45,457 nt of DNA from Spirochaetaceae bacterium (GTDB taxonomy: Bacteria; Spirochaetota; Spirochaetia; SZUA-6; Bin103), in NCBI GenBank assembly GCA_028820215.1, contig JAPPKD010000214.1, forward strand, positions 1 through 45,457. The letters run 5' to 3'. Under the pieces are notes generated by a model that was not told the DNA's origin, ran no database searches, and saw only the letters and a program-made list of their open reading frames with translations. Both the position numbers and the translations under genes were made by a program. The first letter of the stretch is position 1. Each line of letters begins with the position of its first letter. Below, piece after piece: positions 1 to 7,828 of the stretch.

Positions 1-240
1 CTTTCGATGAGGCACCGGTTTTCGTTCGTGTGGATTTTTGATGAGGCAATGCGCGGACTTGCCGCGTTCGCGGCCAATCCGACAGACTCCCCAGGATCGT
101 CCTCGAGGACTTCGGGACGGTGGGTGCCGGTAGCGACGCGTATCGGAGCTGGCTGCCCGCGAGCACCGGGGCCTCGGCTCCCTTCTCGAAGAGCAATCCC
201 GGCCGAACCTGGCGGCCCTGAAGGACATGGCCTGAACGAC
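1..240 (+). other. Left-edge non-coding or decayed coding stretch
   Basis: No intact gene is visible before the first oxidoreductase. The reading frame of the downstream gene is open back to position 7, but the extra N-terminal residues look nothing like a Rossmann-fold start. One other frame, from a stop at 131-133, ends in a protein-like tail (LLEEQSRPNLAALKDMA, then a stop at 233-235). Another frame reads RIVLEDFGTVGAGSDAY over about 95-145. Together they could be the frameshifted 3' end of a gene lying mostly to the left. This is weak evidence; only the frames themselves are observed. Confidence 0.25.
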
Positions 241-1458
241 ATGGCCCAGAACCACATGACAAGGAACGAACGCATCAGAATCGCCCTCATCGGCACGGGC
301 AAACGCGGGCGCAACGTCCGCCTGCCGGCCATCCGCATGATGTCCGACCGTTTCGAGCTGGCCGCCGTCTGCGACATGAACGGAGATACCGCCCGCCGCG
401 TGGCGGCCGAATGCGGCGTTCCGGCCTACACCCGCGTGCAGGACCTGGTCGCAGGCGAGCGGCTGGACGCCGCCGCGATCAGCACGCCAGGAGATTCCCA
501 CCACGCGATCGGCACGTACCTGGCCGAGCGCGGCATACACATCATCGTGGAGACGCCGCTGGCGACGACGCTGCCGCTGTGCGATGTCCTCATCGAGGCG
601 GTCGATCGCAACGGCGTGAAGCTGGAGGTGGCCGAGCAGTACTGCCGCGACCCGCTGCACCTGGCGAAGCGGCAGATCGTCGAGCAGGGCCTGATCGGCG
701 ACGTGCTGCGCGTGTTCACGATGTTCCTGACCGAGGGCTGCCACATCGTCAGCAGCCTGCGTATGTTCCTGGGGGACGCGGTCGCCACGCGCGTCGGCAG
801 CGTGGCCATGAACAGCCCCATCCCGCGCGTGAACGCCAACGCCGTGCGCAGCTACGACACCGAGGAGTGGAACCTGCAAACCATGGAGTTCGACAGTGGC
901 GCGGTCGCCGTCACGTCCTACTCGAACGTCTATCACGCACAGGCGCTTGGCCGGAAGGCCAGGACACTGTTCCAGATCGACGGGACCACCGGCTCCATCG
1001 TGGAAGATGACGTGCACCTGACCACGGAGGAGCAGCGCCTCGCAGGGGGCGGGCGCGCCACCGCGTACCCGATCCGCACCGTGACCCGCGACGACGGCGG
1101 CATCCAGGTGGTGGAGCGCCTGCAGATCGACACCGACCCGCCGGTGGTCTGGGAGAACCCGTGGCCCCGGTACCGGACCGACGCCATGGGGCTGGCGATC
1201 GTCGAGGAGATGGACAGCCTGGCGCAGGCGGTGGCCGAGGACCGGCCCACGCGCTACGACGCGCGCCGAGCGCGCGCCGACATCGAGATCTCGATGGCCG
1301 CCGCGGAGTCGGGGAGGCCTGGACGCGGCGCGGTCGAGTTGCCGCTGACCTCCGTGACCGAGTACGAGCAGCAGCTCCACGCGAAGTTCGCCAGCGACCA
1401 CGGCTGCGACCCGTTCGACACCGAGCGCGTCGTCGACGTCTTCTTCCCTGAGCTGTAG
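241..1458 (+). CDS. Gfo/Idh/MocA family oxidoreductase with a non-canonical ETP motif
   Basis: A 405-residue member of the NAD(P)-dependent sugar dehydrogenase family (Gfo/Idh/MocA). The N-terminal Rossmann fold begins with IALIGTGKRGR (about residues 14-24). The C-terminal alpha/beta domain runs from about residue 125, with YSNVYH and FQIDGTTGSIVED in the expected region. The family motif EKP, whose lysine is catalytic in characterised members, reads E104-T105-P106, so a canonical dehydrogenase reaction is doubtful. I chose ATG 241 because the fold starts just after it and AAGGA lies at 221-225; ATG 256 is an alternative. The stop is 5 nt from the next gene, so the two are probably co-transcribed. 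The substrate is unknown; the downstream PL22-type lyase suggests a uronic acid or related sugar derivative. Confidence 0.88.
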   Translation: MAQNHMTRNERIRIALIGTGKRGRNVRLPAIRMMSDRFELAAVCDMNGDTARRVAAECGVPAYTRVQDLVAGERLDAAAISTPGDSHHAIGTYLAERGIHIIVETPLATTLPLCDVLIEAVDRNGVKLEVAEQYCRDPLHLAKRQIVEQGLIGDVLRVFTMFLTEGCHIVSSLRMFLGDAVATRVGSVAMNSPIPRVNANAVRSYDTEEWNLQTMEFDSGAVAVTSYSNVYHAQALGRKARTLFQIDGTTGSIVEDDVHLTTEEQRLAGGGRATAYPIRTVTRDDGGIQVVERLQIDTDPPVVWENPWPRYRTDAMGLAIVEEMDSLAQAVAEDRPTRYDARRARADIEISMAAAESGRPGRGAVELPLTSVTEYEQQLHAKFASDHGCDPFDTERVVDVFFPEL

Positions 1459-1463
1459 CGTTC

Positions 1464-2336
1464 ATGGCCCGGCTCTCGGTCACGGAGTACCCGTCGTTCG
1501 TGTCGATCGACGCCGGCGGGACCCGGATCGCCCGCTACAACCACGTCGGCTCCTGGAAGCCCTACGTCTGGCCGCTGATGGGACCGTGCGGCAACGTGCT
1601 GCGCGGCGCCGGGAGCGACCACCCCCACCAGTGCGGGCTGTTCCTGGCCTACGGCGGCCACGACGACGGGCCGACCAACATCTTCTCCGATTGGGACGAG
1701 CCGCCGTACGGCCCGTGCGGGAAGATGCTGCACCAGGGGTTCGACCTGCTGGCCGGCGGCGACGGCCGCGCCCGCATCGTGCAGCGGCTGCTGTACGTCG
1801 ACGGCGAAGGCGCGCCGATCCTGACGGAGACGCGCGACCTGCGGTTCTTCGCCCTGGCCGGCGGCGAGTGCCTGATCGACTGGCGGACCACGGTGCCTGA
1901 GCCGTCCGAGCCGGGCGGCGGGCCGTTCGCGATCTCGGCGCGGGTGTGCGACGCCCTGCGCGCCCGCGACGGCAGCAGCCGCAACGGTGAAGGGAAGTGG
2001 CCGCTCATCGACGGCGGCGGCGTGATGGCGAGCGCCACCGGCCAGACCAGCCGCGGCGAGCGGTTCGCCGGCGAGCGCTGGATCGACTACTCCGGCACCT
2101 GTTCGGCGGGGCCGCAGGGGCTGGCGCTGTTCGACCATCCCGACAACGCGGGGTATCCGGGAGAGGCCGGCGCGTCGGGGTACGGGCCGATCCTGCTGTC
2201 CCATCACCATCCGGGCGCGGACGGTGGCGCGGAGGTGGCGACCTTCCGGTTCGGGATCTACGTCCACCGCGGCGATGCGCGCAGCGGCGCGGTGGCCGAG
2301 CGCTACGAGCGATTCTGCGCGGAGGAAACAGCATGA
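1464..2336 (+). CDS. PmoA/DUF6807 family protein
   Basis: A 290-residue protein resembling the family annotated as methane oxygenase PmoA-like (DUF6807). That label is historical; members usually sit in sugar-utilisation clusters and have no shown oxygenase role. Diagnostic features are GPCGNVLRGAGSDHPHQCGL near residues 37-56, a tryptophan-rich middle (SDWDEPPYG), and the C-terminal LALFDHPDNAGYPGEAG followed by LLSHHH. The histidine-rich segments suggest a metal or substrate pocket. There is no signal peptide, so it is probably cytoplasmic. It starts 5 nt after the oxidoreductase stop and overlaps the next start codon (ATGA), indicating translational coupling. The function is unassigned, and a role in carbohydrate processing is inferred from context only. 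Confidence 0.8.
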   Translation: MARLSVTEYPSFVSIDAGGTRIARYNHVGSWKPYVWPLMGPCGNVLRGAGSDHPHQCGLFLAYGGHDDGPTNIFSDWDEPPYGPCGKMLHQGFDLLAGGDGRARIVQRLLYVDGEGAPILTETRDLRFFALAGGECLIDWRTTVPEPSEPGGGPFAISARVCDALRARDGSSRNGEGKWPLIDGGGVMASATGQTSRGERFAGERWIDYSGTCSAGPQGLALFDHPDNAGYPGEAGASGYGPILLSHHHPGADGGAEVATFRFGIYVHRGDARSGAVAERYERFCAEETA

Positions 2337-3418
2337 GCAAGGGAAGCACCTGGTCGGTGGAGATCACCGAAACGCGCGACGCAGAGACCGGCGCGCTGAT
2401 CCGGCAGATGACCGACGGTCCGGCAATGAGCCACAGCCTGTACTTCTCCATACCGTCGTGGACCCCGGACGGCGAGGCCATGATCCTGACCTCCTACCGG
2501 TCGGGGGAAGCCAACCTGTTCAAGCTGGACGAGGCTGCCGGGCACATGGTGCAGCTCACAGACGCCCACGGGTTCGACGGTCTCGCGGTCTGTCCATCGC
2601 GCGACGCCGGGCGGGTGTTCTACAACGTGGCAGGCGAGGTGCGCGCGGTGGACCTGCGCACGCTCGAGGAGACCGTGCTGGCCTCCTTCGCGGGCGGGAG
2701 CCGGGTCGGCATGTGCAGCCTGTCGGCCGACGGCGGACGCCTGGTGACGGGCTTGGCGCGCGACGGCCGCTCCGCGCTGGTGGCGATCGAGACCGACGGA
2801 TCCGGGCACACGGTGGTGTGCGAGCCGCCGCGCGACGTCGGGCACGCGATGGTCTGCCCTGCCGACCGCGACCTCATTCTCTATACCAGCGACGTCAATC
2901 AGCGCATGTGGCTGGCCGCGGTGGGGCGGGGCGAGATCGGACCCCTGCACCGCCACGACAAGCGGGAGTGGATCACGCACGAATCGTTCCTCGGCGCCTC
3001 CGACCAGGTGATCTTCGCGCGCTGGCCGTTCGCGCTGATGGCGATCGGCGTCGAGGACGAGGAGGCTCGCGTGGTGGCCGACGTCAACGCTTGGCATCCG
3101 TCCGGCAACGCCAGCGGCTCACTGATCGTCTGCGACACCACCTGCCCGGACATCGGGCTGCGCCTGATCGACCCGGCCACCGGCGAGCACCGGCCGCTGT
3201 GCCATCCGCAGAGCTCCAACGGCGGCACCCAGTGGGCGTTCACGGAGCCGGCCGACGACGACGCGGTGGAGGAGTCCACCTACGGTCCGCAGTTCGGCCA
3301 CCCGCATCCGTCGTTCCATCCGGACGGCACGCGGGTGGTGTACACCTCCGACCACACCGGCACCAGCCAGGTGTACGTGGTCGAAATTCCCGGGGACCTG
3401 CTCAGTCCCAGGGCTTGA
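2333..3418 (+). CDS. Oligogalacturonate lyase-like beta-propeller (PL22 type)
   Basis: A 361-residue seven-bladed propeller of the oligogalacturonide lyase (PL22) type. That family cleaves digalacturonate and short pectic oligomers by beta-elimination in the cytoplasm. Propeller blades show WTPDGEAMILTSYRSGEANL and PSFHPDGTRVVYTSDHTG repeats. The active-site pattern known from characterised OGL enzymes is present: the catalytic-base context WITHESF (H216) and the Mn-ligand motif Q320-F-G-H323-P-H325. ATG 2333 has GGAGGA at 2321-2326 and overlaps the upstream stop (ATGA). The 3' end overlaps the convergent PhyH gene by 17 nt. Conservation of the metal site makes true lyase activity plausible. 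The alternative is a TolB-like propeller without activity. Confidence 0.85.
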   Translation: MSKGSTWSVEITETRDAETGALIRQMTDGPAMSHSLYFSIPSWTPDGEAMILTSYRSGEANLFKLDEAAGHMVQLTDAHGFDGLAVCPSRDAGRVFYNVAGEVRAVDLRTLEETVLASFAGGSRVGMCSLSADGGRLVTGLARDGRSALVAIETDGSGHTVVCEPPRDVGHAMVCPADRDLILYTSDVNQRMWLAAVGRGEIGPLHRHDKREWITHESFLGASDQVIFARWPFALMAIGVEDEEARVVADVNAWHPSGNASGSLIVCDTTCPDIGLRLIDPATGEHRPLCHPQSSNGGTQWAFTEPADDDAVEESTYGPQFGHPHPSFHPDGTRVVYTSDHTGTSQVYVVEIPGDLLSPRA

Positions 3419-4286
3419 AGCCGATCAGGCGCTGACCCAGCTCGGTGAGCTCGGCCGCCGGCTGCCGTTTCTCGCGGCCGCGGGGGTCGCCCTGCGGGTT
3501 GGCGATCGGCACGCGCTCCTTGTAGGCGTAGCGGCGTGTCGCGAGCTCCTGGTCGTCCGGCGGGGTGGTGGACATAGTGATGTACTGCGCCATGCGCGGC
3601 TTGTCGGACGTGTTGTCGCCGTTGCCGTGCGGCAGCAGGCCGGTCCAGATCAACAGGTCGCCGGCCTTTCCCGGGATCCCCCGCGACGGGTAGCGCTCCT
3701 GGTCGATGCCGTCGCAACTGTTCGGATGGCGGTCGGCCGGCTGGGTCTTGCGCCACTCCGGGAACACCTTGTGGAAGCCGGGGATACAGCGGAACCCGCC
3801 CTGGTTGGCGGCGGTGTCGGTGAGGTACAGCACCGCCTGCACCTGGAACGGGACCGGGTCCAGGGTGGTGTCGCAGTCCCAGTGGATCCCGGACGGGGCC
3901 GACCACGCAGGCAGATCGGCGCGCGCCGGCGGCATCATGTTGACCCGGTCGTAGGTCACCCAGAGCCGCCGCTCGCCGAGCAGCTCGGTGAAGATCTGGT
4001 AGATGCGCGGGTGTTGGCGGATGTCCCAGAGCGCCTGGTGGTGGTAGAACTCGACGATACCGACGGCCGAGATGGGCGACCGCCAGAAGCCGCCGCCGCG
4101 GGGGCGGTACCCGTACCACGTGCCCGGGTCGTCCGGGTCCATCTCCAGGAACTCCCAGATCGCCGCGATCGCCGCGTCCAGGTTCTCCCGGGGCACGGCA
4201 TTGGGGACCATCACGTAGCCGTTCTCGTCCCAGAACTCCCACATCTCCGGGGTCAGGATCGGCGGTTCGAACGCGACCGTGTACAT
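3402..4286 (-). CDS. Phytanoyl-CoA dioxygenase family protein (copy 1)
   Basis: A 294-residue Fe(II)/2-oxoglutarate-dependent oxygenase of the PhyH family. The facial triad is visible as H135-W-D137 and distal H220 (in LLPHGNGDN); R231 is the likely 2-oxoglutarate anchor. The double-stranded beta-helix core includes VQAVLYLTDTAANQGGFRCIPG. The open frame extends upstream to 4406, but ATG 4286 is preferred: GAGAGGAG lies just upstream and the protein then starts at the family's normal point. It is transcribed towards the PL22 gene and away from the secretion operon. Family substrates range from acyl-CoA to small polar molecules, and nothing here identifies this one. It is one of four divergent PhyH proteins in the window. 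Confidence 0.88.
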   Translation of the reverse strand: MYTVAFEPPILTPEMWEFWDENGYVMVPNAVPRENLDAAIAAIWEFLEMDPDDPGTWYGYRPRGGGFWRSPISAVGIVEFYHHQALWDIRQHPRIYQIFTELLGERRLWVTYDRVNMMPPARADLPAWSAPSGIHWDCDTTLDPVPFQVQAVLYLTDTAANQGGFRCIPGFHKVFPEWRKTQPADRHPNSCDGIDQERYPSRGIPGKAGDLLIWTGLLPHGNGDNTSDKPRMAQYITMSTTPPDDQELATRRYAYKERVPIANPQGDPRGREKRQPAAELTELGQRLIGFKPWD

Positions 4287-4311
4287 CGTCTGAGACTCCT
4301 CTCTCCGAGCG

Positions 4312-4340
4312 ACTATAGGCGGCCGCGATCCCGCGGTCGA
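4312..4340 (-). promoter_or_regulatory. Possible sigma-70-like promoter for the PhyH gene at 3402-4286
   Basis: On the minus strand, TCGACC (4335-4340; 4 of 6 matches to TTGACA) is followed after 17 bases by TATAGT (4312-4317; 5 of 6 matches to TATAAT). The -10 box lies 25 nt upstream of the ATG, leaving room for the observed GAGAGGAG ribosome-binding site. The pairing is read by eye; GC-rich DNA yields chance matches, and the sigma factors of this lineage are unknown. Confidence 0.35.
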
Positions 4341-4396
4341 CCGGCCTGACCGGGCACGGCGGTCAGCTTCGCAGCGCCACGCGCCGATCATCCAAT

Positions 4397-5845
4397 GTGA
4401 GAACACCGGTGGACGCCGTCATACGACCCGAAACCGGCCCTCGCAGCGTGCCTGCACCCGCTCGACCGCCGGCGGTGACGGTCGCCATCGCCGCGGCCGT
4501 CGTGATGGGACTCGCCGTTCCCGCCTGCTACGCACAGGAGCAGGCGGTGCTGTCGTTGCGCGCGGCGGTGGAACGGGCGCTGGCCGGGAGCGCCCAGCTC
4601 CGGGCGGCGGGGGCGGCCGTGCGTGTTGCCGAGGAGCGGACCCGCGAAGCGCACGGCGGGGTGTTTCCCCAGGTCTCGGCGGAGACTTCCTATGTGGGAT
4701 CCTTCGCCGGGCCGCCACCGACCGGCGCCGCCGTACCCGACCATGCCGTGGCCGCATCGCTGCGGGTCGACCAGGCCGTGCTCGATGTTCCCGCGTTCCG
4801 GGCCCTCGATGCCGCCGAGCGGCAACAGCGGCTGCGCGGCGAGGAGCTGCGCGGGACGGCCCACGCGCTGGTTGACGAGGTGCGGCAGCGCTACTTCGAC
4901 GCCCTGCTGGCACAGGAAGAGGAGCGGCTGACCGCGCGGAGCATCGCCCGCCTGCAACAGACCCTGAGCGACACGCAGGCTCGCCACCGCGAGGGGTTCG
5001 CTACCGACGACGAGCTGCTGCGGCTGCAGGTTCAGTTCGCCAACCTGGAGGCGGAGTTGCAGCGGGTCCGCACCGATTTCGCCATCGCGCGCGGCACGCT
5101 CCTGGTGGCGATGGGCGAAGACCCCCTGCAGCCCGTGGCGCTGCAGGGTGACCTGGGCGCGCTGCGGCTGGCCGCGGGGGAGCGCAACGGTCCGGCCAAC
5201 GCGGACCTGCTGGCGGCGTCCGGCGCTGCCCGGCTGGCGGCCGCCGACGAGGAACAGCTCCTGCTGGACGCCATGACCCACCGGTCCGACCTCCGTCAGC
5301 TCCGCACTCTTCACCAGCTCGACGAGCTGCAGATCCGGATCCAGGAGGCGGAGTACCTGCCCACCATCCGCGCCTTCGGGAGCGTGGACGTCAACCCCCG
5401 CTGGCAGGTCTCAGCCTCGGCCGGGGTGGCGTTGCGGTGGCAGCTCTTCGACGGCTTCAGCCGCGACGCGCGGGTCGAGCAGCGCCGGGAGGAGTTGCGC
5501 CAGACGGTCGCCCGCATGCACCACGCGGAGCTGGTGATGCTGAACCAGGTGCACGCCCATTCCGCTTCGATGCGGGAAGCGAACGCGCGCGCCGCGAGCC
5601 AGGTGCGGTCGGTCGAGCAGGCGCAGGCCGGCTACGAGATCGCCATCCTGCGCTTCCGCGCCGGAGTCGGCGCCCAGCTCGACGTGATCGCCGCGGAGTC
5701 GGTCCTGCGCCAGTCGGAGTTCAGTTACGCGCGGGCGGTGTACGATTACCTGTCCGCTGGCTCGCAGCTCGAGGTGGCCACCGGCGTGGTGCCGCTCGCC
5801 GATGCCACCCTGGGCGGCGCGCGAGTCGGCGCGGGCGAAGGGTGA
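4397..5845 (+). CDS. TolC family outer-membrane channel of a type I secretion system
   Basis: A 482-residue TolC-family protein, the trimeric outer-membrane and periplasmic tunnel of type I secretion. A signal peptide is visible: hydrophobic VTVAIAAAVVMGLAVPA, followed by CYAQ at about residues 44-48. Two repeated alpha-helical halves follow, with LRAAVERALAGSAQLRAA near the mature start and the typical GVALRWQLFDGFSRDARVEQ in the second repeat. The start is GTG 4397; GTG 4448 would give a shorter leader still in front of the signal sequence. The ABC transporter gene begins 12 nt after the stop, so this is the first gene of a secretion operon. The operon and the RTX gene at its end support export rather than drug efflux. 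Confidence 0.88.
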   Translation: MRTPVDAVIRPETGPRSVPAPARPPAVTVAIAAAVVMGLAVPACYAQEQAVLSLRAAVERALAGSAQLRAAGAAVRVAEERTREAHGGVFPQVSAETSYVGSFAGPPPTGAAVPDHAVAASLRVDQAVLDVPAFRALDAAERQQRLRGEELRGTAHALVDEVRQRYFDALLAQEEERLTARSIARLQQTLSDTQARHREGFATDDELLRLQVQFANLEAELQRVRTDFAIARGTLLVAMGEDPLQPVALQGDLGALRLAAGERNGPANADLLAASGAARLAAADEEQLLLDAMTHRSDLRQLRTLHQLDELQIRIQEAEYLPTIRAFGSVDVNPRWQVSASAGVALRWQLFDGFSRDARVEQRREELRQTVARMHHAELVMLNQVHAHSASMREANARAASQVRSVEQAQAGYEIAILRFRAGVGAQLDVIAAESVLRQSEFSYARAVYDYLSAGSQLEVATGVVPLADATLGGARVGAGEG

Positions 5846-5857
5846 GAACGGGGGCTG

Positions 5858-7828
5858 ATGGCGCAGGACGGAGCCGGTAGCCGCGAGATCCGCGCCGCGC
5901 TGGCCGAGAGCCGCCGGCTGTTCGTGGCGTGCGCGCTGTTCAGCGTGGCCGTGAACCTGCTGATGCTCACCGGTCCCCTGTTCATGCTGCAGATCTACGA
6001 CCGCGTGCTGGGGTCGCGATCGCAGGAGACGCTCCTCACGCTGGCCATTCTGGTCGCCTTCCTGTTCCTGCTGATGGGGGTGCTCGATCACGCGCGCGGG
6101 CGGGTGCTGGCGCGCGCCGGCGCGCGCCTGCAGGCGCGGCTCGATCCACGCGTGCTGCGCGCGATCCTGGAGCGCTCGGTAGTGCCTGCCGAGCGCGCGC
6201 TGCCGGCTACCGGACTGCGCGACCTGGAAGCCATCCAGCGGTTCGGATCCAGCAATGGCGCCTTCACGTTCTTCGACGCTCCCTGGACACCCGTGTTCCT
6301 GTTCGTGCTGTTCACCTTCCACTGGATGATGGGCGTGCTCGCGGTGTTCTCGGGATGCCTGCTGCTGGTGGTCGCGCTCATCAACCAGGCGCGCACCGGG
6401 AAGCTGCAGGGGGAGGCGGTCGAGGCGACCGCCCGGTCCGAGCACTTCATCGAGCAGGTGCGTGCCGGGGGAGAGACCGTGCAGGGACTCGGCATGCTCG
6501 ATGCGGTCCTGGCCCGTTCGGCGGCGCTGCGCGACCGGTTGCTGGACCGGACGCTGGCGACCTCGGACCGCAACGGTCTGTACGGAGTGATCACCAGGAC
6601 GCTGCGCCTGTTCCTGCAGTCGATGATGCTGGGGCTGGGGGCATGGCTGGCCCTGCGCGGCGAGCTCACGCCGGGATTCATGATCGCCGGGTCGATCCTG
6701 CTGGGGCGGGCGCTCGCTCCGATCGACCAGGCGGTCGGCTACTGGCCGCGGCTGCAGCGGGCGGTGGTCGCCTGGCGGTCGCTCGGCGCCCTGCTCCGGG
6801 AGACGCCCCCGGAGCCGGTGCGCACGGCGCTGCCGGAGCCGCGCGCGGTGCTGGAAGCCCAGAACCTCACGGTCGCTCCGCCGGGCGCGCGGTTCGCGGT
6901 GGTCCGCCAGGCGTCACTGCGCCTGCAGGCCGGACAGGCCGCCGGCATTGCGGGTCCGTCCGCATCGGGCAAGTCAACGCTGGCGCGTGCCCTGGCGGGC
7001 GTGGTGCGGCCGCTCGGCGGATCGGTCCGACTCGACGGTGCGGAGCTGCAGCAGTACGGCTCGGCGGTCCTGGGCCGGTACATCGGCTACCTGCCGCAGG
7101 AGGTGACGCTGTTCGACGGCACGGTGGCCGAGAATATCGCCCGGTTGGCGCCGGCGCCCGATGACGCGGCGGTGGTCGAGGCGGCGAAGCGCACCGGGGC
7201 GCACGAGATGATTCTCAAGCTGCCCGGCGGCTACGACTTCCAGGTGTCGGCGGGGGGAGCGGCGCTCTCCGGAGGCCAGCGCCAGCGCATCGCGCTGGCG
7301 CGTGCGTTCTATGGATCACCGGTGGTGGTCATCATGGACGAGCCGGACGCCAACCTCGACGCGGACGGGACCGTCGCCCTCGCCGCCACGGTGAAAGAGC
7401 ACAAGGCGCGCGGTGGCGCGGCCGTGATCGTCGCGCACCGCCACGGCGCCTTCGCGCAGTGCGACCGGGTCTACCTGATGGAGGCGGGCCGGCCGGTGCC
7501 CGCCAGGGCCCGGCGGCAGCAGCCACCCCGTGGCGCGCGGAAGGCTGCCGGACCCAGACCGGCCGCGCCGACTCCGGCGGCCTCGGCGCCGGATCGGGAG
7601 AAGCCGAACCGGCCGATTCCGGAGGCGCAGAAGCCACCGGAGCCGGAGAAGCCGGCCACCGCTCCGTCCGAGCCGCCTGCGCCGCCCGGGTCGCCGGCGC
7701 CCCCTGGTGCTTCACCGCAGGAGGCTCAGTCAGAGCGTGAGCGGCAGATCGCGGGCGCCATCGAACGCGTGCGCGGCGTCCGCGCCCCGGAACCGGACCC
7801 CACGGACGCACCGGCAGGGCCAGGCTGA
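5858..7828 (+). CDS. Type I secretion ABC transporter, fused permease/ATPase (PrtD type)
   Basis: A 656-residue inner-membrane exporter that energises type I secretion. The membrane domain (about residues 20-300) contains helices such as LFVACALFSVAVNLLMLTGP and the PrtD-like LFMLQIYDRVLGSRSQETLL. The nucleotide-binding domain has Walker A GPSASGKST (366-374), signature LSGGQRQRIALARA (470-483), Walker B VVIMDEPDANLD (490-501) and switch H527. There is no N-terminal C39 peptidase or C39-like domain, which fits unprocessed RTX substrates. Oddly, about 100 residues after the ATPase are rich in Pro, Ala and Glu (about 550-656), unlike standard PrtD proteins. The stop overlaps the next start by one base (TGATG), so the two are probably translationally coupled. 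Confidence 0.92.
   Translation: MAQDGAGSREIRAALAESRRLFVACALFSVAVNLLMLTGPLFMLQIYDRVLGSRSQETLLTLAILVAFLFLLMGVLDHARGRVLARAGARLQARLDPRVLRAILERSVVPAERALPATGLRDLEAIQRFGSSNGAFTFFDAPWTPVFLFVLFTFHWMMGVLAVFSGCLLLVVALINQARTGKLQGEAVEATARSEHFIEQVRAGGETVQGLGMLDAVLARSAALRDRLLDRTLATSDRNGLYGVITRTLRLFLQSMMLGLGAWLALRGELTPGFMIAGSILLGRALAPIDQAVGYWPRLQRAVVAWRSLGALLRETPPEPVRTALPEPRAVLEAQNLTVAPPGARFAVVRQASLRLQAGQAAGIAGPSASGKSTLARALAGVVRPLGGSVRLDGAELQQYGSAVLGRYIGYLPQEVTLFDGTVAENIARLAPAPDDAAVVEAAKRTGAHEMILKLPGGYDFQVSAGGAALSGGQRQRIALARAFYGSPVVVIMDEPDANLDADGTVALAATVKEHKARGGAAVIVAHRHGAFAQCDRVYLMEAGRPVPARARRQQPPRGARKAAGPRPAAPTPAASAPDREKPNRPIPEAQKPPEPEKPATAPSEPPAPPGSPAPPGASPQEAQSERERQIAGAIERVRGVRAPEPDPTDAPAGPG

Noticed and set aside
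7..240. N-terminal extension of the oxidoreductase gene to position 7
   Set aside because: The extra residues are Ser/Pro/Arg-rich and do not match the family; a normal Rossmann start follows ATG 241.
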